Positions 42,651 to 54,719 of a DNA stretch of 64,000 nucleotides are shown piece by piece. The position numbers and the translations under genes were made by a program. The stretch is from Nipponacmea schrenckii (Eukaryota; Mollusca; Gastropoda; Lottiidae). A model generated the notes under the pieces. It did no database searches. It was not told where the DNA came from and worked only from the letters and a program-made list of their open reading frames with translations. Each line of letters starts with the position of its first letter. Positions within the stretch are counted from its first letter, which is position 1. The stretch is taken from contig CM060199.1 of assembly GCA_030562195.1 (NCBI GenBank), positions 25,564,338 through 25,628,337 of the forward strand, in the 5' to 3' direction.

Positions 42651-44380
42651 AATAACTAGACCTGTTTGTAACAATTGTGCAGCTTCCGAGATATTTAGAA
42701 TGTGTTATATCTCCTGGCTGTCATTTAAAATAGAACGTAATCACGCCTACTCAGTATAATGACTTGTTTTGAAATTTGGGTTTCGATACTTAAACTGCAA
42801 ATGTCAAAATTTGTCTTGCCCTTTAAAGATAAGAAATTAACACAATTTGACTTTTTGCCCTGTTGCATTATCTTCTTAACTCTTCTTGTAACATTTATAT
42901 CTGTTTAATTAGTGTGTAAAACAAAACGTCGAAAAAACAAATTTGTGGTCATAAAGGGACATAACACCTTATTTGAGAATATAAATTGATCTCGGATTAA
43001 ATTAACTTTCCAGATCGTTGATACTTTTAATTTGTTTATTTATTTTTTTTATCAATCTTAATTTAGGTGTAGTAGGAACATTAGATCCTGCAATTTGTGG
43101 CAAGTTGCCATGGTATAACATAGAGCCATCAAATTAACAGCGCGGCTTTACATCTTTAAGAGAGTATTTTATAGAGTTGCGTCCCTTATACCACTAGTCC
43201 TCTCAATTGTACATTATTTTTGCTTAAGAGAATATCATTTTAAAAATTTTAAAGGTTGTCATTTCCTTCCAAATATTCCATATCATTTCATCGCCCACAA
43301 CGAGAAATGAACAATCATTCCTTTTTTTTAAGATATATAATATCTTTGAATCATTTTAACTGGATTAATTTTTAATCGTAAAAAAATCAAAATCAAAATA
43401 ACAATTCAAAAATCGGTTTCCATATATATTTCGGCAATAGATTTTTTATATACATGTAAAATCAAAATAACACAAATTGAATTATCTTCCGAGACCCTAT
43501 TTTTGATTTAAAGAGTTAGTATAGAAGAAATTACAAAATTTGCAAATTTAAAACGTGCAATTTTGATCAAAAATCAAGTGTTATACACCATTGGAAAGAA
43601 TAACTAGACCTGTTTGTAACAGTTCTGCAGCTTTTTGGGCTATTTAGAATTTGTTGGTCTCCTGGCTGTCATTTAAGGATGTAGATTGATTTTGCGATTA
43701 TTGGGAGAGATGATTTATTCATGATTTTTAAAACGTTTACATTTGAGCTAGTTAATAGACTGGCAATCCCTTAAGGTTTTTTGATGTAAAAAAAATCTGG
43801 GCCTAACCACGCCCACAAAGTCCATTGACTTGTTTTGGAAACTTCAACTGGAAATGTCAAAATTTGTGAATTGACCGTTTTATAGGAAAAATTCGCAATT
43901 TTTAAATGCCGATAAACCGAAAGTTTACATTTTGCTATAAAGCTTAATATGTCATTGGATAGAACGTATCACATATGTACAGGTATAAAGATCGCCAAAG
44001 GTCAACGTCACAATATACACCTTCGAAGTTTTTTTAATTTTTAATCGTAATTAAATCAAAATCAAATTAAAAATTCAAAAATCAGTTTCCATATAAATTT
44101 CGGCAATCGGTTATAGATTCTATATACATGTCCATCAAAATAACACATATTGACTGATCCTCCGAGACCCTATTTCGATTGAAAGAAAAATACACACAGT
44201 GATGTAAAATATCTGGGTTTAACCACGCCCACAAAGTCTAATGACTTGTTTTGATTGGTTGGGGATACTTTAACTGGAAATGTCAAAATTTGTGTCTTGA
44301 CCAAAAGATAAGAAATTAACACAATCAGATTTTATGACCTGTTGCATTTATATCTGTTTAATTAGAGTGTAATTTTATTC
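42645..44380 (+). repeat. Three diverged copies of a dispersed non-coding repeat
   Basis: TAACTAGACCTGTTTGTAACA with CTCCTGGCTGTCATTTAA occurs at 42650 and 43600. ACGCCYACWMAGT...ATGACTTGTTTTG with ACTGGAAATGTCAAAATTTGT occurs at about 42745, 43806 and 44225. AGATAAGAAATTAACACAAT follows in the first and last copies. Confidence 0.65.
43168..43375 (+). repeat. ~205-bp interspersed repeat, copy 1
   Basis: Starts AGTTGCGTCCCTTATACCAC and ends TTTTAACTGGATTAATTTTT. A closely similar copy in the same orientation lies at 57268-57470 within the DIRS element. Confidence 0.8.
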
Positions 44381-44802
44381 TTAAACTTTTCGCAATTTTT
44401 ATTTATACATAATGATTTATATATTGCTTGAAAGCTGGGAATTTGCACATTATAAATCTGTTCGAATTTTGTTTTTAAGTTAAATAGAACTAAATATAAA
44501 AAAAATATGAATGTTAAAATCGCTTATTTTTTACTAGGCGTATTTTCATAAGTTTTCGGTCTATAGCTAAAATAAAGATATTGTTAGAAAGCTGATAAAA
44601 ATCACACCCAATAATGTCAATTAGAATGTTGCCAAGAGTCTTGTTCATGAGATATAACCATCTGAAGATACGAGAAATATGCAAATTACCAATTTTTGGA
44701 TCCCTATTAATCCATATGTTCTGTACTAAAATTAGAAATCAAGGTATCATATGAACCTTTAGCCAATGAAGATGATTGTGCAGAAAAATAAAGGATGCAT
44801 AT

Positions 44803-45025
44803 TAGTAAGTTATTCCTCTTCGTTCCTTGCGGAGAATAGGGCTGCTACAGACGTTCTCCATCTCACTCTATTATGAGCTGTTCTTTTTGCTTCATTCCAG
44901 GTCTTGCCAATCCTTCCTAGCTCTTTCAGTCTTATTCTTTTCAAGCTATGTAAAGGTCGTCCTTGTCTTCTATGCCCTTGGGGATTCCAGTCCAGTGCCT
45001 CTCTGATGATGTTGTTTTGAGATCA
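44803..45025 (-). mobile_element. 5'-truncated non-LTR retrotransposon end with 13-bp target-site duplication
   Basis: On - the sequence encodes the C-terminus of a LINE polyprotein: ALDWNPQGHRRQGRPLHSL, then TWNEAKRTAHNRVRW and AALFSARNEEE before a TAA. WNPQGxRxxGRP and the final ALCSxRxEE form are well known from RTE/CR1-type elements. AAAGGATGCATAT flanks it at 44790-44802 and 45026-45038, so insertion size is 223 bp. Confidence 0.85.
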
Positions 45026-46645
45026 AAAGGATGCATATGGTAGAGTTCAAAAGTTATGAACTTTCAGACGGAAGTCAGTTTTGAAAAACTTTGGCAGGAC
45101 CTGGTCCAAAGACAAATTTGAAATCGAAAAATATGCCACTAGAGGACCTAGATAATTATCCAAATTATATTTTAAAACAAGTCTGAAAAAATAGGATTAA
45201 AAATGGCGGACGAGTAGTATTTTTCCAATAATTTGCATATTTCAAGATGGCGATCAAACGGTTAGGAATTTGCATAAATGGCATACATACAAAATGAAGA
45301 TATTGATGGTACTAATTCTGTGGAATAAAAAAATTGCAAGTTTGTGCAAAAATTTAATCCGAAAATTCCGATTTCTGTGATTTTCTTCATTTTTTGGTCA
45401 TTTTCGGACGTTTCCGGCTAATTTCGGAAAATGTTTTATCGGAATCTTTAATGATAATTTTTTGTCTACTCATCTACCAATTTTTGTGAAAAAATAAGAC
45501 GTAAATTATAAAAAAAAAACACGTGCTTTTTCATAAATCACGCACAATTAATATAGAACTAAGAACAAAATTTTCTAATATTTAAAAGCGCAATTTTGAT
45601 CAAAATATAAAGTGTTATACACCATTGGAAAGAATAAATTACGCGTAATAAGGACATAAAAGAAATTTTGACGTATGTAAATGAGGTCACGTGACAGAGC
45701 TCTTCGAAGTTAAAAAGTGCAATTTTCAAATGGCTGTAAAACCGGAAGTTGACATTTCACAACAAAAATGAAGACATCAATGGATAGATCTCGACAAGGG
45801 CAACAACTTTTGTGCAGGTCACATGGTCACCGAAGGTCAAGGTCACGATATATGAACGTTGGAAAATTAGGCACTGAGTGAAAAAAAAGAACCGGAAATG
45901 AAAGGTAAGCTAAATCGAAATTCAAAATTCGGCTTCCTAAGAATTGTTAGCAATCGATTGAAGATTGCATAGACATCAAAATTACAATTGTCCGATTAAC
46001 CCCTAAGGCCCAATTTTTCACTTTACAAAAGTAAGTGGTTTATATGATGGCGACTGATCTGTTACTTCCGGTTCAATTTTTGTTAATTATAAAATCATTA
46101 TGGGTTAATAGTAACTAATTGCAAAAAAAAAAATTCAAATATCTTTAGAATTCCGGAAGTGAAAATTCGAAGTTTAGCGACGTATGACGCCGAAACCGGA
46201 AGTGATGTCGACATTTTGAAAACAGATTTTTCTTGACAAGAAAAATATTTATCTAACTGCAAATTTTGATTTCGATCTAATCAAAATTGCAAAAGTTAGA
46301 AAAAGTGTTAAATTTTAAAATGAAAAAGTCAGCAACAAAAGTAAAAATTTCAAAATTTTTAAACTGCTATTATGTAAATCTAAGTTATAAGTAGTAAATA
46401 AAAAAAGTCCGAACCAGATTGGATAAATAACGAGCCGTGAGTTAGTAAACAAAAATAAAATTTGTGACGTTCTACGTCATTTCCGGTAGAACAAAAATGC
46501 GTCATTTTACATTTAAACAACAACGAGCACAAGATTACGTTACAATATCACGCTAGATTGTGTAAGACATTTGCAGTTATGGCTGGGGAGCGTGACCAGA
46601 AAGAGACAAAAAAAAAAAAAAAAATAGTCATTTCGAAAACAAAAC

Positions 46646-46818
46646 AAAATCATTATGGGTTAATAGTAACTAATTGCAAAAAAAAAAATTCAAATATCTT
46701 TAGAATTCCGGAAGTGAAAATTCGAAGTTTAGTTTGGGACCCAGTTTGTTTTTGTTTTTTAATTGCAGTGCGTTCTTCGAACGCACTGCAATTAAAAAAC
46801 AAAAACAAACTGGGTCCC
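46646..46818. repeat. 87-nt templated copy followed by a perfect 40-bp hairpin
   Basis: 46646-46732 duplicates 46091-46177. It is followed by an inverted repeat with 40-nt arms (46736-46775 and 46779-46818) and a 3-nt loop TTC. In the second tandem copy only 11-nt arms remain (49952-49962 and 49966-49976) with loop GAA. Confidence 0.9.
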
Positions 46819-47180
46819 ACAATAATAATTTCTTTATTAGGTTATCAATTAGGACTAAGCCTTTCTAACATCGAGCCGTTAAAATACAAAACCTACAAAA
46901 AACATATATACAAGGCGATAAAAAAAAACATATGTACAGTTTATAATCAGTCTATAATTACTTTAGAATACTGGAGAATTATATAATATTGTGTAGTATA
47001 CATAGTTAAAATGAAAATGATTATGCTCATTTAAATCTCCATAAAAATGGAGTGTAGACAATTTCTTAAAAGAAAGGAGTGATTTGGCTTCTCTTATTTT
47101 AACTGATAGATATACCACAATTTTATAACTTTATATTTTAAACTGTGTTTATAAAGGTTTAGTAAACGTTAACTTTTTAT

Positions 47181-47509
47181 TAATGGACGAATTTACATTA
47201 ATCTAATATTTATGATATTAGATAATACTTATCCTGACATAACTTATGTGCATATTCCGTCCATATTTCATCCTTGGTAGTTTGACGGTAAACTTCAAAG
47301 AAAAAGACCAATAACCTTTAACCTCAGCCTTACTCATACGTGACTGGACCCACGCCTCGCTTCCGCACGATCTTGATCTTCCTCTTCCGTTTTATATGCT
47401 AGCCTAACACAATACATGCCTTGGGCAGGAATGGCTGGATTCCAGCGTTATGTCAGGATAAGTATTTTCTAATATCATAAATATTAGATTTATGTAAATT
47501 CATTTACTA
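47181..47509. mobile_element. Foldback/MITE-like element with ~60-bp inverted arms (copy 1)
   Basis: Left arm 47181-47243 ends TACTTATCCTGACATAAC. The right arm 47448-47509 begins with its reverse complement. The spacer is about 200 bp. A third direct copy of TACTTATCCTGACATAACTT starts at about 47507. The second tandem copy carries the same structure near 50370-50650. Confidence 0.7.
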
Positions 47510-47741
47510 CTTATCCTGACATAACTTATGTGCATAATTCATCGGAAAGGAGGTGAAGGCATGTAATGTGATACTGTCTATTATCAACCCTCCTCTAGCG
47601 CTGTTCACGCGTAACTAGACAATAAATAGGTCAAATAATACACCTACAATTGTCTAAGGTAAGGAAATTGTCTACAAATTGGAATTTTCCCTCAATAAGT
47701 AAACCGAAAACCTACCTTAAAAAGAGTGAGTACCATTAAAT

Positions 47742-47855
47742 CACCAGAACATACTTTCACAGAACGCCAGCACCAGAACATATGTACACAGAACGCCATC
47801 ACCAGAACATATGTACACAGAACGCTATCACCAGAACATATGTATACAGAACGCC
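47742..47855 (+). repeat. 31-bp tandem repeat, four copies (copy 1; again at 50880-50993)
   Basis: ACCAGAACATATGTACACAG followed by AACGCCATC recurs four times immediately before the HINE left end. It is the source of spurious repetitive ORFs. Confidence 0.85.
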
Positions 47856-47860
47856 ATTTT

Positions 47861-48755
47861 TATACGCCCACATGAAATGGGGGGCGTATATTGTCGTCAC
47901 CCACATCCGTCCGTCCGTCCGTCCGTCCGTCCGTCGGTCCGTCCGTCCGTCCGTCCGTCCACAATTGCTCGTAAACACTCTACACGGTGTAATTCTTGAC
48001 GGATTTAGATGAAACTTAATATGAGTGTTTATGATCACGCAAGGATGAACCCTATTGAAAATCAGCGAAATCGGAAAAAAATTAGTATGAGTTCGTGCCC
48101 TTGTTCTTGAATGGCTCGTAAACACTCTACAACGTGCAATTCTTGACCGATTTTGATGAAACTTGGTGTGAGAGTATGTTATAACTCAAGGATAAACCCT
48201 ATCGAAAATCAGCGAAATCGAAAAACATTTAGTATGAGTTATTGCCCTTGTTCTTGAAAACGCGTTCAATTTTAGCTTGTAAACATTCTTGAGAGAACAA
48301 TTTTTAATGGATTTTAATGAAACTTGGCCTGAGTATTTGTTATCACCCAAGGATGAAGCCTATTGAAAACCAGTCAAATCGAAAAAAAATTAATATCAGT
48401 TATTGCCCTTGTTTTTGAAAACGCGTTCAATTTTTAGCTTGTAAACACTCTAGAAAGCACAGTTATTGACCGATTTTGACGAAACTTGCTGAAATTGTTT
48501 AATATCACCCAAGAATGAACCCTTTTGAAAATAGCACATATCGAAATATATTTAATAGGAATTATTGCCTTTGTTCTATAAAATGTGTTGGATTTTTGCC
48601 TTGTAAACACTCTACAAGTCACAATTCTTGAGCGATTTTGACATAACTTGGCATGAGTATTTGTAATCACCTAAGGATGAACCCTATTGAAATTCAGTTA
48701 AATCGAAAAATATTTAGTATCAGTTATTGCCCTTGTGTTTGAAAACGCGTTCAAT
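47861..48755 (+). mobile_element. HINE/Pearl element, left part, cut by the tandem duplication
   Basis: Left hairpin TATACGCCC/GGGCGTATA, then a (CCGT)n tract at 47908-47960 and about five core repeats with GAAACTTGGTGTGAG and GTTATTGCCCTTGTTCTTGA. The element stops within a core repeat at the duplication junction 48755/48756. Confidence 0.85.
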
Positions 48756-51700
48756 TTTAATGATAATTTTTTGTCTACTCATCTACCAATTTTTGTGAAA
48801 AAATAAGACGTAAATTTAAAAAAAAAACACGTGCTTTTTCATAAATCACGCACAATTAATATAGAACTAAGAACAAAATTTTCTAATATTTAAAAGCGCA
48901 ATTTTGATCAAAATATAAAGTGTTATACACCATTGGAAAGAATAAATTACGCGTAATAAGGACATAAAAGAAATTTTGACGTATGTAAATGAGGTCACGT
49001 GACAGAGCTCTTCGAAGTTAAAAAGTGCAATTTTCAAATGGCTGTAAAACCGGAAGTTGACATTTCACAACAAAAATGAAGACATCAATGGATAGATCTC
49101 GACAAGGGCAACAACTTTTGTGCAGGTCACATGGTCACCGAAGGTCAAGGTCACGATATATGAACGTTGGAAAATTAGGCACTGAGTGAAAAAAAAGAAC
49201 CGGAAATGAAAGGTAAGCTAAATCGAAATTCAAAATTCGGCTTCCTAAGAATTGTTAGCAATCGATTGAAGATTGCATAGACATCAAAATTACAATTGTC
49301 CGATTAACCCCTAAGGCCCAATTTTTCACTTTACAAAAGTAAGTGGTTTAATGATGGCGACTGATCTGTTACTTCCGGTTCAATTTTTGTTAATTATAAA
49401 ATCATTATGGGTTAATAGTAACTAATTGCAAAAAAAAAAATTCAAATATCTTTAGAATTCCGGAAGTGAAAATTCGAAGTTTAGCGACGTATGACGCCGA
49501 AACCGGAAGTGATGTCGACATTTTGAAAACAGATTTTTCTTGACAAGAAAAATATTTATCTAACTGCAAATTTTGATTTCGATCTAATCAAAATTGCAAA
49601 AGTTAGAAAAAGTGTTAAATTTTAAAATGAAAAAGTCAGCAACAAAAGTAAAAATTTCAAAATTTTTAAACTGCTATTATGTAAATCTAAGTTATAAGTA
49701 GTAAATAAAAAAAGTCCGAACCAGATTGGATAAAATAACGAGCCGTGAGTTAGTAAACAAAAATAAAATTTGTGACGTTCTACGTCATTTCCGGTAGAAC
49801 AAAAATGCGTCATTTTACATTTAAACAACAACGAGCACAAGATTACGTTACAATATCACGCTAGATTGTGTAAGACATTTGCAGTTATGGCTGGGGAGCG
49901 TGACCAGAAAGAGACAAAAAAAAAAAAAAAAATAGTCATTTCGAAAACAAAGCAGTGCGTTCGAAGAACGCACTGCAATTAAAAAACAAAAACAAACTGG
50001 GTCCCACAATAATAATTTCTTTATTAGGTTATCAATTAGGACTAAGCCTTTCTAACATCGAGCCCGTTAAAATACAAAACCTACAAAAACATATATACAA
50101 GGCGATAAAAAAAAACATATGTACAGTTTATAATCAGTCTATAATTACTTTAGAATACTGGAGAATTATATAATATTGTGTAGTATACATAGTTAAAATG
50201 AAAATGATTATGCTCATTTTAAATCTCCATAAAAATGGAGTGTAGACAATTTCTTAAAAGAAAGGAGTGATTTGGCTTCTCTTATTTTAACTGATAGATA
50301 TACCACAATTTTATAACTTTATATTTTAAACTGTGTTTATAAAGGTTTAGTAAACGTTAACTTTTTATTAATGGACGAATTTACATTAATCTAATATTTA
50401 TGATATTAGATAATACTTATCCTGACATAACTTATGTGCATATTCCGTCCATATTTCATCCTTGGTAGTTTGACGGTAAACTTCAAAGAAAAAGACCAAT
50501 AACCTTTAACCTTGATCTTCCTCTTCCGTTTATATGCTAGCCTAACACAATACATGCCTTGGGCAGGAATGGCTGGATTCCAGCGTTATGTCAGGATAAG
50601 TATTTTCTAATATCATAAATATTAGATTTATGTAAATTCATTTACTACTTATCCTGACATAACTTATGTGCATAATTCATCGGAAAGGAGGTGAAGGCAT
50701 GTAATGTGATACTGTCTATTATCAACCCTCCTCTAGCGCTGTTCACGCGTAACTAGACAATAAATAGGTCAAATAATACACCTACAATTGTCTAAGGTAA
50801 GGAAATTGTCTACAAATTGGAATTTTCCCTCAATAAGTAAACCGAAAACCTACCTTAAAAAGAGTGAGTACCATTAAATCACCAGAACATACTTTCACAG
50901 AACGCCAGCACCAGAACATATGTACACAGAACGCCATCACCAGAACATATGTACACAGAACGCTATCACCAGAACATATGTATACAGAACGCCATTTTTA
51001 TACGCCCACATGAAATGGGGGGCGTATATTGTCGTCACCCACATCCGTCCGTCCGTCCGTCCGTCCGTCCGTCGGTCCGTCCGTCCGTCCGTCCGTCCAC
51101 AATTGCTCGTAAACACTCTACACGGTGTAATTCTTGACGGATTTAGATGAAACTTAATATGAGTGTTTATGATCACGCAAGGATGAACCCTATTGAAAAT
51201 CAGCGAAATCGGAAAAAAATTAGTATGAGTTCGTGCCCTTGTTCTTGAATGGCTCGTAAACACTCTACAACGTGCAATTCTTGACCGATTTTGATGAAAC
51301 TTGGTGTGAGAGTATGTTATAACTCAAGGATAAACCCTATCGAAAATCAGCGAAATCGAAAAACATTTAGTATGAGTTATTGCCCTTGTTCTTGAAAACG
51401 CGTTCAATTTTAGCTTGTAAACATTCTTGAGAGAACAATTTTTAATGGATTTTAATGAAACTTGGCCTGAGTATTTGTTATCACCCAAGGATGAAGCCTA
51501 TTGAAAACCAGTCAAATCGAAAAAAAATTAATATCAGTTATTGCCCTTGTTTTTGAAAACGCGTTCAATTTTTAGCTTGTAAACACTCTAGAAAGCACAG
51601 TTATTGACCGATTTTGACGAAACTTGCTGAAATTGTTTAATATCACCCAAGAATGAACCCTTTTGAAAATAGCACATATCGAAATATATTTAATAGGAAT

Positions 51701-51893
51701 TATTGCCTTTGTTCTATAAAATGTGTTGGATTTTTGCCTTGTAAACACTCTACAAGTCACAATTCTTGAGCGATTTTGACATAACTTGGCATGAGTATTT
51801 GTAATCACCTAAGGATGAACCCTATTGAAATTCAGTTAAATCGAAAAATATTTAGTATCAGTTATTGCCCTTGTGTTTGAAAACGCGTTCAAT
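48756..51893 (+). repeat. Tandem duplication, second copy (3,138 bp)
   Basis: Matches 45447-48755 with scattered single-base and homopolymer differences. It lacks the 46646-46735 insertion and about 47 bp near 47322-47368. The second end meets ordinary HINE sequence; TTTA is shared by the two flanks and the junction. Confidence 0.92.
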
Positions 51894-52692
51894 TTTAGCT
51901 TGTAAGCACTCTAGAAAGAACAATTCTTAATGGATTTTGATAAAACTTGGCTTGAGTATTTGTTTTTACCCAAGGATGAACTTTATTGAAAATCAAATAA
52001 ATCGAAATATATTTAGTGTCAGTTATAGCCCTTGTTCTTGAAAACGCGTTCAATTTTAGCTTGTAAACACTCTAGAAAGAACAATTTTTAATGGATTTTG
52101 ATGTAACTTGGCTGGAGTATTTGTTGTCTCCCAAGGATGAACTCTATTGAAAATCGAAAAATATTTAGTACAAGTTATTGCCCTTGTTTTTGAAAACGCG
52201 TTCAATTTAACTCGTAAACACTCTAGAAAGAACAATTTTAAAAGGATTTTGATGAAACTTGCTTTTAGTATTTGTTTTCTAAGAAGGATAAACCCTATTG
52301 AAAATCAGATAAATCGAAAAATATTTAGTGTCAGTTATTGGGCCTGTTTTCAAAATCGCTTTCAACTTTTGGCTTGTGAACACTCTAAACATTCATTTTT
52401 GACAAAACTCGCTGAAATTGTTTAATATCAACCAAGGATGAGCCTTATTAAGAATTAAAAATATCAAAATATTATTAAGGGTGAACCCTATTGCAAATCA
52501 TAAAAATACCGAAAAATATTTAATGAGTTGAGTTATGTACAATTCTTGACAGTTTTTAATGAAACTAGAGACCCTAGAAAAAAATATATGGTGGAAGGTT
52601 GAATATTTCATTCCACTTTTGTTACCTTACTGAAAAGTTTTTATTTGAAATAAATGCTGCCAGTGGGCGTATATTACCTTGCCTGGCAAGCT
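50999..52692 (+). mobile_element. Complete HINE/Pearl element with about nine core repeats
   Basis: Left hairpin TATACGCCC (50999-51007)/GGGCGTATA (51020-51028), then (CCGT)n. Nine core repeats start at about 51106, 51255, 51415, 51577, 51737, 51898, 52056, 52212 and 52373 (GTAAACACTCT), so the period is about 160 bp. The right end has GTGGGCGTATA (52663-52673), inverted relative to the left end, and a CTTGCC-T-GGCAAG hairpin (52678-52690) followed by CTATCTT. No coding capacity; mobilisation would need a Helentron Rep/helicase in trans. Confidence 0.85.
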
Positions 52693-52730
52693 ATCTTATA
52701 ATATGTACAAATCAGTGCCTTCGTGGTCTA

Positions 52731-53770
52731 TTACGGGCGACCAGATTTTGAGCAGCCACAATAGGTCCAAGAGAATGCCCAAAGTTTCATCAAAAAATCC
52801 CTCAAATAAAAGTTTGCGAAAGTTGTATCACCAGACCAAAAACAGCCTCGCATAATATCCGACGTCGAAATATTATTGTGAAGAGCCATGGTAGCAGCGT
52901 AAGCCCTAATTTCGTGAGGTCGGTCTGAAACCGGTGGCGGAAGGCCAGCACTCTTGTATGCATCCAAAATAACCGAACGAAGCCAAAAAGCAATAGTGTT
53001 CTTTTTCACTTCACCATGTTGCGTTTTCAATGGCAAAAACAAACTCTTGCGTTGACCACGAGAACTTGAAGACTTTTCAATGTAATGTTTCAAAGCCCTG
53101 ATCGGGCACAGGGATAAATCCTCATTGTCCTCTGGTCCTAGAATACTGCTAAGAGGTCTGATAACAAAGGTTCTGTCAGAATCCCCTATCTTCTGATTTT
53201 TAGCTACAAAGTCCCACATTAACCCTAGCTGAAAGGCACCATTCCCACCCCTTAGGCGTTTCACCTGCTTCACGTCGAGGGCATGAATTTCCGAAACACG
53301 GGCTGCTGTTGCGAACGACAGTAAAAATACAGTTTTGTGAGTTAAATTCGTGAAATCCGATAGATTCAGAGGTTCATATGGATCCTTTGTCAGGTGATTT
53401 AAAACGATTCCTAAATTCTATGCTGGAGGTTTAAATTTACTCAACTGGCTTTCCTGTCGAAAACCTTTAACCATAGCAGAAATAATGTTACAAGAACCCA
53501 ATTTCACCAGTAAAACTTTGTCTCGTACCGACGAAACGTAAGTAGCTATAGTTCCTCCACGAAGTTTTTTAACATCTCGTAAATATACGAAAAAGTCAGC
53601 AATCTGTTCCTCGGGAGCATGTTCGGGAACAGCATTATTCTTCGAACACCAGACCGTGAAAACAGACCAACGGACATCATACGCATCTCTTGTAGAGGGT
53701 CTGTGAGCTTTAAGTACTGCCTCCGATGATCTTTTGGAGAAACACCTTTTTGACAGTTCTTCCCGTACAC
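52731..53770 (-). pseudogene. DIRS tyrosine recombinase, one nonsense codon
   Basis: It integrates the circular DNA intermediate. An N-terminal SAM-like segment (KAHRPSTRDAYDVRWSVF, about 53710) lies in the frame that ends at 53418. The box with the first catalytic Arg reads FATAARVSEIHAL (about 53325-53287). HEIR (about 52917-52906) and the nucleophile in FANFYLRD (about 52816-52793) follow. The stop at 53418-53420 is an in-frame TAG in a position where a Trp is usual (PPA-stop-NLG), and the frame is otherwise continuous across it. All catalytic residues I can check are present. Confidence 0.85.
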
Positions 53771-54274
53771 AGTCCATGCGTGTAGCTGAAGTATTTCTGG
53801 ATTTGGTTGAAGTTGCTTGGTTTACGGATTTATTAGTAACCGGCGCCACGACGGAAGAGGAAGTGTGTTCGGTTCTGCTAACTCCATCAGATCTGGAAAC
53901 CATTGTCGAGCACCAAGGAGCTACGAACAGAATCTTGCACGTGTGCATCCTGAGTTTCTGTAACACTCGCGGAATCAATATTGCTGGAGGGAACGCATAT
54001 CCGTCCATTCCTGTCCAACTTATCGCCAAAGCATCGTGGTCGAGTGCTAGAGGATCCGGAATTGGCAACACATACAACGGTAACTGCTTGGTTGGATTTG
54101 TTGCGAAAGAAACCACCATAGGTGTCCACATCATCTGACACAAAAACCGAAAACAATCTGGGTGCAGCTTCCACTCCGTCGTGCTCGGTTTGAGAGGACG
54201 TGACAAGGCATCCGCCACTACGATGATGGCTCCGGGTATATGCCGTGCGCGAATCGAGAGGCCTAAACTGTCTA

Positions 54275-54664
54275 CTAGATTGTAAAACTCGAAAGTCGTC
54301 CGACAAGATAGCTTGAACGAGTTCCTCCCATCTTGTTTATGTACGATTCAACCATTGTATTGTCCGTCGCAATAAGAATCACAGAATTCGTCAAAATCTG
54401 AGACCAGTGTTGAATGGCACGAATTACCGCCAGAAACTCTAATACATTGATATGAAGAGTCATTTCTTGGTGTGACCATGGTCCTGAAACAATCCGAGAC
54501 ATTCGACTTATGTCCGGAGTCGAATGGTCCGTTAACTGTGCACCCCAACCCTTAAGACTTGCATCGGCATGGAGATAAAGTTGAGCTTCCCTCTCCACAA
54601 GAGGGACACCTGACAATACGTTGGTCGGTACTGTCCACCAAACGAGATACTGTTGGAGATGCAC
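54275..54664 (-). pseudogene. DIRS RNase H domain
   Basis: LHADASLKGWGAQL supplies the first Asp, HINVLEFLAVIRAIQHW the Glu and LIATDNTMVESYINK the second Asp, followed by GGTRS. This is the RNase H order of DIRS and related elements. The domain is open in itself but out of frame with the RT upstream (ending near 54720) and the MADALSRP linker (starting 54218). Confidence 0.85.
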
Positions 54665-54719
54665 CGGTAAATGGACAATTTACTCGATCCATATCCAACA
54701 ATGGACGAAGAAAGATCTG

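Larger units (their letters stand above)
45447..48755 (+). repeat. Tandem duplication, first copy (3,309 bp)
   Basis: Begins TTTAATGATAATTTTTTGTC at 45447, repeated at 48756. It contains a palindrome (46736-46818), a foldback element (47181-47509), 31-bp tandem repeats (47742-47855) and a HINE left end with about five core repeats. Compared with copy 2 it has extra sequence at 46646-46735 and near 47322-47368. Confidence 0.92.

Noticed and set aside
46558..46986. 142-aa ORF over the hairpin
   Set aside because: Low-complexity lysine-rich translation of poly-A and the inverted repeat; not conserved in the sister tandem copy.
47782..48012. ORFs rich in RPSV repeats (also at 50920-51150, both strands)
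   Set aside because: They are translations of the (CCGT)n tract and 31-bp tandem repeats inside the HINE; no start context or domain.
53734..54138. 134-aa + strand ORF
   Set aside because: Antisense shadow of the DIRS linker and recombinase N-terminus.
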